NCBI GenBank assembly: GCA_022264855.1
Contig: JABYQU010000045.1
Location: 62,001 to 126,000, forward strand
DNA from: Lenzites betulinus
Taxonomy: Eukaryota; Basidiomycota; Agaricomycetes; Polyporales; Polyporaceae
Direction of reading: 5' to 3'
Length of the DNA stretch: 64,000 nucleotides
Shown in pieces: positions 22,960 through 32,714 of the stretch (position 1 is the stretch's first letter; every line of letters starts with the position of its first letter). The notes under the pieces are model-generated. The model was not told the origin of the DNA. It searched no databases and was given only the letters and a program-made list of their open reading frames with translations. The position numbers and the translations under genes were made by a program.

Positions 22960-24578
22960 TCAGTAGCGCGGTGCTTGCCCGGGTGCGGGCCAGAACAGGC
23001 TGTCGTCTGCTCGTGTCCAATGACGCATCGTGTAGCCATAGCCTAAGATGCCTAGCACATATGCTAACTGGATAACTGTGCCGCACACGACAATCAGACA
23101 ATCAGTCTGTGTTTGTGAAGGACGGCGAGGTGGACTCACTGCGGCGACGTGTAGGGAATATCCTGAGATGAAGAGCGTATTGCGGGAGGCCCAAGATGTT
23201 GCAAGCGATATGGGATATGGTGGGCGGAAGAAGTGACCCTGTGCGCAAGAACAAATATGCGCAGTGAAATCCGAAGAGACTCGTGTAAGCGAGCTGGAAC
23301 ACTGCAATATAGCGTCAGGTTACGATATTTGTAGCGAAGCCCGGAAGGAGCCAAGCGATAACTCACGAGTAGTCAACATAGCTACACGAGCTGCGGAGGC
23401 TGTACGGCCGAAACGATTATACGTATCCCAGGCGTGGTGCAAATGCGCTGCCGAGTTTGCCTTGGTTAGCGACGGAGTGCGAGGCGTGTAATGCGCACAT
23501 ACCAGCGCCGAACGCAAGAGGAGTCAGGAATATTAGCTTTCCTCGAGATGTGCCAGCCATATGGTACACCGCGAGCATGCATGCTCTGAAAACAACCTCT
23601 TCGGTGATAGGCCCCTGTGGCATAGATCGCCTGAGGAACACGTCCTCCTTCGTATCCACAGCTGCACCTACCACGATATAGTTCCTCACTCCAACCCACG
23701 TTTGAAACAAGGGTAGGAAATTGGTTCGTACACTCCATCGTCGCTGAGCCGGTAGAGTTTCACATAGCCAGCTGACGTAGAGGGGCCCGAGATAGAGGAT
23801 GGGAACCACTAGACACGGCAGGATGATCCAGAGCGAAGACTGGCGCGAAAAGTCGAGTGTGAACCCCAGACGAGCAAAACTCGTGTATAATGCGGTCCAT
23901 GGATCTTTACGGAGCTGCATAAATCATACCGTCAGCATTGGTATTCATACAATGGGTGATTCCCCATAGCTACAACCCCCGAGGATTTAGGAATAACTAG
24001 ACTGCAGGTTCAGGTGGTAACAGGCTCGCAGCTTATGAGTGCAGAGCAGCAAAATGGTGCGCTTCGTTGTCTCCTTGGCAACTCTACTTTCAAGTGTTCT
24101 GAGGAGCTGAACCACCGTATCAAACATGCTTTCGAAAGGAGCCCAATCCAGGTGTGTGCACTTTCGAGCCGCGGAGCATGCACATATGTGCATCGTAAAC
24201 AAGCAGTCTAGACGGCGTGCCAGACCATAACGATGTTTGCGGGACTGCTTCTGCAAAGAACGAAAGACACACCTCGATTTCAGGAGTTACACTCCGCACA
24301 AGACCATACACCGCACCGACGCTGAGCACTGTACTGGTGGTCGCAGCGAGCAGGCGAGCGCGGATGACGTCTGGGTCGTCTCTCCATCTCTCTTCGCTCT
24401 GCTTCACGCGTTCTTGGCTAGGTCGACCATCACTGGCACCCTTTACGTCGTTCTTGAAGTAAAGACGCGCGCTCTTTGAGAGGTAGAGCGAGCCGACGTA
24501 TGAGAGTGTGAAGAACGCAGCGAACGCGTGCGCGGTTGACGTGGATATCGGTGGGGTTGCAAAGACGAGAGGCATCAC
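22960..24578 (-). CDS. RCE1: CAAX prenyl protease 2 (Rce1 homologue)
   Basis: Intramembrane protease of the ER that removes the AAX tripeptide from prenylated proteins such as Ras and a-factor. Starts at 24578 (MPLVFATPPISTSTAHAFAA, first exon to 24273) and continues through several exons. These encode SSLWIILPCLVVPILYLGPLYVSW, WVGVRNYIV, then the catalytic GPITEEVVFRACMLAVYHMA with the EExxxR motif. After that come the second-motif region with HLHHAWDTYNRFG, FQLAYTSLFGFHCAYLFLRTG, SLLPPTISHIACNILGLPQY and a terminal LGILGYGYTMRHWTRADDSLFWP. The order and the conserved Glu-Glu, Arg, His and Asn (ISHIxCN) positions match type II CAAX proteases. The junctions between the first exon and the LGPLYVSW exon are uncertain (about 23930-24270). 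Essential-type housekeeping gene, probably present once. Confidence 0.82.
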
Positions 24579-25349
24579 TCAGATATAGGCCCAGTAGTGA
24601 GAGATGATGGTGTTCAGTAGAGAGAGGGGGGGCGATATTATTCAGCTAGCCCACATAGAAAATGTACGGGGAGAACAAAGGGAACAAGACCAACGCGTCT
24701 TATTTCAGATCAAGCGCAATATTCAGGAGGAACGGTCGTTTTAACCCCACGTTCAGAGCCGATAGAGCAGATGGGCACTTGCAAATTGAGGCGAAAGACG
24801 TAGACGACCTCAGATAGCCTTAGACCCGCACACAACGACGAGGTGGTGGTAAACAGAGAGCAGGACGAAGGCGCTTCCTGGCGCTCCGATGTCCACCTCC
24901 TACTCGCACCCGCCATGTCCACTCAGCTTGAGTCCACCATCCACCGTCTTTCTCCGTCGACACCAGATTGAAAGCAATGATGATAACGTCTAGCTCTGGT
25001 GGGACCGCATTCAATGGCCACATGTCTTTAGACCTTGTTAATGTTTGCAACGGGTTTTAGATCCCTTTGCCGATGACCACGGCCGCCCTGCCTCTCCCAC
25101 AGAGACGCTACTCCCGGAGTACGTTGAGTTACCACGAGAGTGAATATCTCAGCTTTAGACTGACCGCAGCGCGGTCTTATAGATATTCGTCTGAAGCGGA
25201 TGTTCGCCCACCTGAATCTTTGCCTCCCAAGTTCGCGCGTACCCTCTGATGAGCGTAATCCCCAAATCTAATTACTGTATAGTTATGCGCTCACGGAAAG
25301 GCCAACTCAACCTCGCATATACACCTTTTCTTCTCGGAGCAACACCTCA
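24579..25349. other. Intergenic region
   Basis: No gene recognised. The short forward ORF at 25067-25249 (PLPQRRYSRSTLSYHESEYL) has no family match and could be leader sequence. Confidence 0.35.
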
Positions 25350-26019
25350 ATGGATCTTCTTCCATCTAGGGATGTCGATCGCATGCTTCGGCCGATATAC
25401 AATGTCTCTGTTACGCTCAACCTCAACCCATTTACTCCGCTATCGTACGTAACAACAATAAGACGAGGATCGGATGAGCTCGGAGAGCTTGTTGGTGAGT
25501 TCGAGTACGTCTAATGTCATCAGTGGTCATTATCCTCGCACTCATTCTATTACTTTAGGCTGGGCGTAATGCATAGTCGCGGAATCCTACGAATGAACAA
25601 CCGTGCCACACGCATGGCTACTGTTCTCAAGAAGGATGGACATTCACCAGTACGTCACGTCGGCCTTTAGCAGTGGTGAAGGACTTCATACCCCGCAGCG
25701 TAAATTCCGTTGGCAGTACGCGAATATCGTGATCCTCTGGGATTGTCGGACGACACTGGACGACGGATCACCGATGTGCATCGTACGTAAACACGAAAGG
25801 TCTTCAAAGTCGCATTTCTGACGTCGTTGGGTTGCTGTACTCTCGCAGTGCTCCGATATCAATTCGCACCAGATCGCAACGTTTGTGCCCCCTCCACCGG
25901 ACCCGCCCCAGCCACCTCCGGCCGCGGTGTTGACTGTCTTTCCTGATGGGCATGAACTTTTCGACCATATCTTACTGTCTGCGTTGGTCGTCGAGCGGAA
26001 ACTCACGTCGTCATTCTAA
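25350..26019 (+). CDS. DUF6593-like protein, second copy
   Basis: Exons 25350-25504, 25559-25649, 25699-25782 and 25849-26019 join to 166 residues. It reads MDLLPSRDVDRMLRPIYNVS, NPFTPLSYVTTIRRGSDELG, MHSRGILRMNNRATRMATV, RKFRWQYANIVILWDCRTTL, SHQIATFVPPPPDPPQPPP and ends PDGHELFDHILLSALVVERK. The terminal block is nearly identical to the gene at 9434-10422 (PDGLHVLDHIVTSALVVERK), and both put an intron inside the Glu codon after the T-I-R-R segment. The disordered N-terminal extension of the first copy is missing. Function unknown. Confidence 0.65.
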
Positions 26020-27068
26020 AATGGACGTAAGAGCATCTGGCGGGTGGTTCCAGGGTCACATCCCTCGGAGGCCGTGAAGTTAACCTATCACTGGCAACAA
26101 CCTTTTACGATTTCGTCTCGACCGCGTGTCAGCCTGAGCTCTCCCAATGGCCTGCATGAAGCGATCCGGGTTGCACTGATGCAACAATCGGCGTGTCTGG
26201 TAGGACTCGATGCGCGGTGGATCCAAACTCAAGTTCTCCATGACATTGCTCGGCTTCAACGCCTCAATCCTGGAACATGGGTCCAGGTCGGTAGTAGTGG
26301 GTCCGTTCCCCCGTGACGTATTCTGTTTGGCAAGTCCGATATGCATTATCCCGTCTATATCAGGTCAGGCGGATATTCGTTATGGCAGTTCATGACAGGC
26401 GAGTTGTTTGAAGTGTATGCTGCTTTCTGAGACCTCGCGCGCATCGACCAGTCCGGTATGTTTGGGTTTTGACTGCCCTTGGCTAATACGCGCATGGTAC
26501 CACGGTCAATCGTACACTATGCAGTGTTCTGGTTCATGCTTTTATGTTTCACCTATACTCACCACACAGTACACGCTGGCAGCGATATGAGCCATGGTGG
26601 AATATGCCAACATATGGTCAGCGTGGCGATAGCCTCCATATTGTGCGTATGTTCCGCCTGTAACACAGCCGATTGAGCCTCTGAATTTTAATATGTACAC
26701 GCAGGTTGCGGGCACCGAACATATTTGGCAATTACTGTGGCTCAGCGTGAGTTGCCGAGGAATGGTCTCGTAACGCATGTTTCACCACGGCAAGCATGTC
26801 CGAGTCGCAGCGAAGACATGACGCGCACGATTCACTTGCCTACTCGATGGTGGGCATGAATGTTTCGCAAGCTTCGCAATCGAAACTGCGAACGACTCCT
26901 CATCCTCGCTGTCCACCGTCGTGGATTTATATAAAGATCCCTCCCGCCAACGACAAACTCCAAGCGAATTCCAACGCCCTCACACTCCTTGCACTCCAGC
27001 CCCGCGCTCCTCTCTAGCCCACACGCTCTTTCAGCACCACTCCACCACCCTATATCTTCACCCGCACC
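26020..27068. other. Intergenic region and hydrophobin promoter
   Basis: No gene was recognised; short ORFs at 26044-26316 and 26479-26676 lack motifs. A TATA box (ttatataaag) lies at about 26926-26935, some 135 bases before the hydrophobin ATG. The interval 26940-27068 is C-rich and pyrimidine-rich on the plus strand, typical of a leader for a strongly expressed fungal gene. Confidence 0.45.
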
Positions 27069-27516
27069 ATGTTCGCCAACACCATCCTCTTCGCCGCCGC
27101 CGCCTTCACCGCTCTTGCGGCTGCGACACCCGTTCCTCAGGCCTCGGGCAGCTGCAACACCGGCCCGATCAGCTGCTGCCAGGACGTCCGCTCCGCCGAC
27201 GACCACAGCGTCGCGACCCTCCTCGGCCTGCTTGGCGTCGTCGTCCACGACTTGACCGCGTCGGTCGGCCTCCAATGCTCGCCCATCAGCGTCATCGGTG
27301 CGTCTTCCGGCAACGGCTGGTGAGTTGCTTGTGGAATGTGGGCGGTTTGGGAGTGTGCTGACGGTATCCTTTCCCTGTAGCTCGGCCACCCCGGTTTGCT
27401 GCGAGAACAACAACGTTGGTAAGTCTATGGCACACTCTATCTACGCGTTCGAGCGGATCACTGATATTTTTACAGGCGGCCTCATCAGCGTTGGCTGCGT
27501 TCCGATCATCCTCTGA
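27069..27516 (+). CDS. Class I hydrophobin
   Basis: Exons 27069-27319, 27381-27418 and 27476-27516 encode 109 residues. A signal peptide (MFANTILFAAAAFTALAAAT, cleavage near PVPQA) is followed by the eight-Cys hydrophobin pattern: SC, six residues, CC, a long hydrophobic loop (VATLLGLLGVVVHDLTASVG), LQC, a second loop, GWC, five residues, CC, then GGLISVGC and a short hydrophobic tail VPIIL. Spacing and low charge fit class I hydrophobins, which self-assemble into amphipathic films on hyphae, spores and fruiting bodies. Intron positions within the second half are typical of agaricomycete hydrophobins. Confidence 0.95.
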
Positions 27517-28142
27517 GCAGGATACAACATACCACAAGCGCAGGAGAACCCCGTCGACTGTAGCCCGATTTCTTCGTTGACGGCGTGGGGGATCATTTTC
27601 ATTGGGGAAGAGAGATGTGCTGTGCTTTGAAGAGAACCATTTTTCGTAGTGTCGCGAATGAGCTTAACCGATATCCGTGTTACTACATCTTCACTTTAAT
27701 GTTTCGCACTCACCTTTTCCACTGACCCTCGTAGTACTCATTCAGTTCAAACATTGACCCACTTGCACTTCGTCCCTCTGTTTTCAAATACCGCGATGTT
27801 AGCTGTATACCCCGCTGCAAGATATCGATTAACATGTGTGATCATGAACGTATGCGTCTGGCCAAGCGCCCGTGTACGACGAGACGATCTTGCGCGAGAT
27901 CCGAGATAGAAGTCCTCGTGCCTCCGACAGCCACCTGCTTTTACAGTTGGCCTGACAGCAGCTTGGTCGCTCTTTCATTCTATTACTTTGTGTCCTTACT
28001 ACGTTCCGTTTTATGCTGGCTTTACACCCCATCTCCTTCGCGTCGCGTGTCTCGAACGGCTCAAGTACTCCAGATATCTTTACGCTTGAACGTTCACCCT
28101 TTCACTAAGCGCCGGAAGGTCTAACACAAATCTACTTAAAGG
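27517..28142. other. Intergenic region
   Basis: 3' side of the hydrophobin gene and promoter side of the Kelch gene. No gene seen. Confidence 0.4.
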
Positions 28143-31044
28143 ATGGCAAAAAAGAAAAGCGGCAAGGAAGTTAATAAATCTGCCAATAAAGCCGCGAAAA
28201 AGGCAAAGGCTGTTCAGAAGGTAGAGCGTAAGGAGAAGAAGAAGGCGACCAAGACGAAGGATGAATTCGACGACGACGATCAGGACCTCGAGAGCATTCT
28301 CGACAAGGTGTGTTAGCCTTCCTCGTCGTTTGTAGGGAGGCCAGATATCAATATGTCTCCGGTCTAGTAGATCAAACGGGAATGGGAAGAAGCACACAAG
28401 GTCACCGAAGAACTGGTGGAAGGGCCTCCGAGCAGGCGCGCGAATGCCACCCTCACTCCCTGCCCGAACGGCAATCACCTATGGTGCATCGGCGGGGAGT
28501 TCTTCAGCGATGACGGGAAAGCCGTGAGTTGCCAATCTATTGGATAATCCGCAGTAACACTCATACTACCTGCATAGCATTTCTACGGCGATGTGTACCG
28601 CTATTCGCCAGAGAAGGTGCAGAGAACATGATACCTCCAACAATGACAACATGCTCATATCTGTCTGGCTAGAACGAATGGCGAAAGTTTGTTTCCCCAA
28701 CGTGTCCCGGTCCGCGCTCTGCACATGCCGTCGTAGCATCACCTGCGGGAGGCGGAAAGCTTTACCTCTTCGGCAAGTCCTTAGCTTGCATTCTACTCCG
28801 AAGCTCGTTTTGATTTTATTATACTACCAGGAGGAGAGTTCTCGTCATTGTACCAAAACTCGTTCCACCATTATCGCGATTTCTGGTGCTTCGATATTTC
28901 GACGCATACATGGGAGCGTATCGAGACGAAAGTCCGGCCAACTGCGCGTTCGGGCCACCGGCAAGCACCCTCCCACTCGTCTATGGATTGGATCACGAGT
29001 TACTTACCCCCAAGTTTATAGGATGGCTATGTGGAAACATTACATTGTACTGTTCGGCGGGTTCTACGACCCCGGAATCAAGAGTAAACTTCATATTAAG
29101 CTGCCTGATCGTACGATGTCACTGAACGAGCACGGCAGCGAACTACCTAAACGACCTGTGGCTCTTCGACACTCAGGAGTATAAGTGGAAACAAGTCGAA
29201 CTCAAGGCGACTGAAAGAAAGCCGTCGTGAGTTAGCCAGGTGGAATCGAATATTAGGGACGAATCACTAAAGTGCTGCAGACCGCGCAGCGGCTTCTCAT
29301 TTTTGCCTACACCAGAGGGTATTCTCCTGCACGGTAAGTGTGCGTGCTTGTATCGCAACCAGATTTTGACGAACTGGCGTTCCAGGCGGATACTGCAAGG
29401 AGTACGTGAAAGGCAGTCGCCCTGTCGGAGTTATGCTCGACGATACGTGGTTTCTTCGGTATGTATGCTGATCCTTTCTCTGGCCCATGCTGTAGTCATA
29501 ACATGCTGTAGCATGACCCTCAACACCGAAACTACAAACGCGGGAAAGTCCTCTGCAGACCCTCTCACGCTGAAATGGGAGAAACGAAAGAAGACCTCGA
29601 CTGCATACGCGCCATCCCTGCGCTCAGGTTGCACGATGGCAATGTGGACGGCGAAGAACGTGGGTGTCCTGTTCGGCGGCGTAACAGATGAGGACACGAG
29701 CGAGGAAACGATGGAGAGTGTCTTCCATAACGATCTGTACGACCTCTTGAAAGGCTACGCCCACCTTGCGCAGAGGCTGACATTCTTCCAAGGTACGGAT
29801 ACCATATCACGGGCAACGGAAGGTGGACATCCATGCAACTCAAGCGTCCGAAGAAGAAGGGTGGTGCCCAGAAGAAGAAAGCTGCGGCGCAGCCTACCCG
29901 TCCGGACTCAGAGGAAGACGACGACGACGAAAGGGATGAGGGGGCAGGCAGCGAGGAGGATGAGCAGGTAGATGACACTCCCGTGTTTCTGAGAAACTTA
30001 CGTTACTCACATCTAACTCACATACTCGCTGAATCAGGGGAAAATAAGCAAACCATTAAAGCCTTCACCACCCAAAGTACTGAGCGCGCCACAAGAAGAT
30101 GAGATTGATCCTGACGACCCCTTGCTGACCCTCCCTACTCCCCGCTACAATGCGATGCTAGCAGTCCTTCGCAACACGCTGTACATGTGAGTCCTTCATG
30201 TTCATATTTTCGCCGCTTGGACAGGTAAGCTGAAACCGCCAAGCTACGGCGGCATATATGAGAAGGGATCTCGCGAGTATACGCTGGATGACTTCCACTC
30301 GCTGCAACTCGATAAGCTCGAGCGCTATGTATGCCTGAAGGCCTCCGAAATCGTCATCGCCGAGGGCGAGGAAGAGAGCAGTAGCGATGAGGACGATGAT
30401 GACGATGATGACGACGATGAAGACGATGACGACAGAACTGTTGACGATCGTGATGAAACAGAGAGCGTGACGGTAGTGGGCGAAGACGAGGAAAAGGAGC
30501 TAGAGGTCCTGGAGACCATTGAAGAGGAGAAGGCGAGAAATACATTCTTGATCGGTCATTTGGCCGTTTCTCTGACAGCTAGGGCCATAGGAATCCATTC
30601 GGGTACAAGCAGCCGCATTCATTGGGGTCGCGAAGGACTCGACACGTTCTGCGGAAGACGTTCTCAGTACGCCGCTGCCGGGAGAGACCCTCGCGATGTT
30701 CTACGCACGATCACGTATGTTTGCTACACACCCTTCGGTACCTTTCAAACTGAAGTCTATCTTATAGGAGAATACTGGGCACAGAAGGCGTATGGAACCA
30801 GCGATAGCCGCGGTAAGCAGCTCCGTCGGGACGGGTTTACACTCGCTGGGGAGCGATATGGTGAGTTCCTTTGCCTTTTTCGTTTTAGGCAAATTTACAA
30901 TGTTCTCGTTAAGTCGAGTACAAGCCACTGCTCGAAGAAGTAGAGCGCATCTTGGCGGAGGCGGGGCTGGACGAAGAAGAAATGCGTAAGGGCGCAGCTG
31001 TTGGTCCTCAGAGCGCAAGTGGTCAGAGTCGCAATCGGCGCTAA
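28143..31044 (+). CDS. KEL3: Kelch-repeat protein, KEL3/KLHDC4 type with C-terminal DUF4110
   Basis: Starts with a Lys-rich tail (MAKKKSGKEVNKSANKAAKK). Kelch blades follow: GEFFSDDGKAHFYGDVYRYS, WRKFVSPTCPGPRSAHAVV, GGKLYLFGGEFSSLYQNSF, FWCFDISTHTWERIETK, ARSGHRMAMWKHYIVLFGGF, TNYLNDLWLFDTQEYKW, PRSGFSFLPTPEGILLHGGY, SLRSGCTMAMWTAKNVGVLF and RYNAMLAVLRNTLY. Next are a Lys/Glu/Asp-rich linker and a run of about 20 acidic residues near 30385-30430. The C-terminus is DUF4110: STPLPGETLAMFYARS, EYWAQKAYGTSDSRGKQLRR and EYKPLLEEVERILAEAGLDE. About 14 exons; two introns use GC donors (see findings). Yeast Kel3 and mammalian KLHDC4 share this architecture; the molecular role is poorly known. Borders near 30530-30600 are uncertain. 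Confidence 0.85.
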
Positions 31045-31384
31045 GGGAATCCAGTGTGTACGAAATGTAATAGTGGGTGCAGATACCATCTTACTATACG
31101 GAAGCCGGAGCTCGGGCGTGGACGAAGGATGTTCACTGCGCGGTGTTTGAAATGTTCGCCTTGGTTATTTCACCATATCCATAGTGCAGCGGTACATAGT
31201 ACTCCCATTGAACAAGAAACGACATGCCAACATTGATTCTCGTTCAGAGTGCTGATTCGAGTTACCTCCAAGCATTCTTGGCGCGACCAATACTACCCAG
31301 AACCAGGGAGAAGCACTATCGACTATGCTGTATAGTCGACAGTGCTTCTCCCTGGTTCCGGGATTACAGTAACACTATTTGGGA
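31045..31384. other. Intergenic region with inverted repeat
   Basis: Contains the inverted repeat at 31297-31361 and otherwise no recognised coding sequence. Confidence 0.4.
31297..31361. repeat. Inverted repeat with arms of about 30 bases and a very short loop
   Basis: The left arm contains ccagaaccagggagaagcac and the right arm contains gtgcttctccctggttcc. The arms are complementary over about 30 bases with about four mismatches, around ctg at 31328-31330. It lies just beyond the last readable exon of the decayed C2H2 gene on the minus strand, so a transcript of either strand would form a long hairpin. It could be the relic of a miniature inverted-repeat element. Confidence 0.75.
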
Positions 31385-32172
31385 AGACTCACAACGGCCA
31401 ATTCATGCATGTTCTTGAAGCTGCACTTACACATCCCACAGCTTGGATGTCGGTTGGAGGTGCGCCATTGATCCTCCATCGTAACCTCAGGCAAGAGATG
31501 TACGAAACAAGTTTGGCAACTCAAAGGGGTTTGAATGCGATGCTACCCTCGCGCATGAGTTCATTTTGTTCATATGATAGTGCCGCAAGTGGGCTACATA
31601 CCTTCGCGAGCTCGTCCAGGCTGCTGTACTTCTGCTGGCATATGTTGCATGTCATGCGCTTTTCGCGTTCGATCGTTTCAGTAGCAACCCCCGCACATTC
31701 ATGCTGATAGTGAATCAGGGACTTGAACGCCACAGTGAAAATGATCCACTCACTGTGCTGGACTCATGGCTTGTATTGAACCGAGTGTTACATCTCTCGC
31801 ATCTCCTCCACTCGTTTGTAGCTCCAGGCGAAGCCCGGGGGCGGACCGTAGGGGCTGGCATTGCCGGGGGAAGGGGTACTCGCTTTCCCGGACAGTGGGC
31901 AACACCTTAGAGCGAATATGGGGGAGGTTGGGCGAATATTTCGCCGCAGGAGCAGCACCAGTAAAGGGGATAGTGGACCCGGAGGCGTCTGGTTTCGCAT
32001 GCTGTGGAGCAACACGATGGTGAGCCTCAAGGGCTTGAATCTTCGTGAATGTCCGTTAGCAGCGAATGCAGACAAACACGACCCCGCGGTGTCTTTGAGC
32101 CCCTCTATGTTTGTTACATTGAGCCTTGCTCGTGAAAATTGCTTTGCACTGGGTACACTGTGCAGGGGCCAT
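31385..32172 (-). pseudogene. C2H2 zinc-finger protein, apparently decayed
   Basis: ATG at 32172 opens MAPAQCTQCKAIFTSKAQCN and continues KHRGAQRHRG, a good C2H2 finger. It is followed by GVVFVCIRC, then an in-frame TAA (32058-32056), then RTFTKIQALEAHHR, which together would be a second finger (FxCxxCx RTFTxxxALxxH) were it not for the stop. Downstream, in other frames, VAFKSLIHYQHEC, MTCNICQQKYSSLDELAK (31660-31720) and SCGMCKCSFKNMHELAV (about 31400-31440) are further finger halves, with a possible frame slip before VAFKS. Intron-like GT-AG spacers separate the later pieces. I favour a pseudogene of a multi-finger protein. An unusual intron structure could explain the stop, since gctaac looks like a branch site. 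Confidence 0.5.
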
Positions 32173-32714
32173 AGGGTAAGTGAAAGAGCGGTATAGTTAG
32201 AAAGCTCCAGCGGTTATAAGCCTCATAGTCCTCATAATATATAGACAACGAGGGGATGCCGCTACCACAGCACGCCCGTGGGGAAGGGGCGAAGCCGATT
32301 ACCGCACCACCTTTTCTAATTAGTCAGAAGAGGTGCTGTGGTAATCGAATGTGTCTGTTCTGCTGTATTCGTAGTGGGACAATGATCGGCTGAGCAGACA
32401 AATTTGATCATGCGCCTAGAGTGTTGCAGCTGCGGTAATAGGAGTCGCTGCTTGGTTCAACTTGCTAGAGTGAACACAATCTGTGGATCTAGAAATGACA
32501 TCAGCTGTAGTTCTAGATAGCGACTCGGACACATACCGCTGTCAAGAGCACTGCAAGGGACGTGCTTGGGTACTTGCATAGTAGCTGAGCTCAGTGCCGA
32601 AGGGAGGCATGAAGCATATGGATTAATTGTGCTGTAGTAATGTTCTAGAAAGGACGCGGTATAGTAGTAGTAACATACAATAGATTAATAAGTTATGACC
32701 TCCCCCCACCGGCA
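32173..32714. other. Intergenic region with hairpin
   Basis: 3' side of the polymerase gene and upstream of the C2H2 remnant. Contains the hairpin at 32296-32347. No gene seen. Confidence 0.4.
32296..32347. repeat. Imperfect 22-base inverted repeat (hairpin)
   Basis: Left arm at 32296-32317 begins cgattacc and the right arm ends ggtaatcg at 32347, with about 19 of 22 positions complementary and an 8-base centre (aattagtc). The sequence accaca/gcacc motifs recur just upstream (ccgctaccacagcac at about 32260). Confidence 0.65.

Noticed and set aside
22250..22966. 238-codon plus-strand ORF between the 21474-22232 gene and RCE1
   Set aside because: Arg/Gly-rich translation without motif in a GC-rich promoter interval. 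It overlaps the start of one gene and the end of another.
30354..30545. Ser-rich minus ORFs in the Kelch gene
   Set aside because: They are the antisense of the Asp/Glu-rich acidic tract of the Kelch protein.
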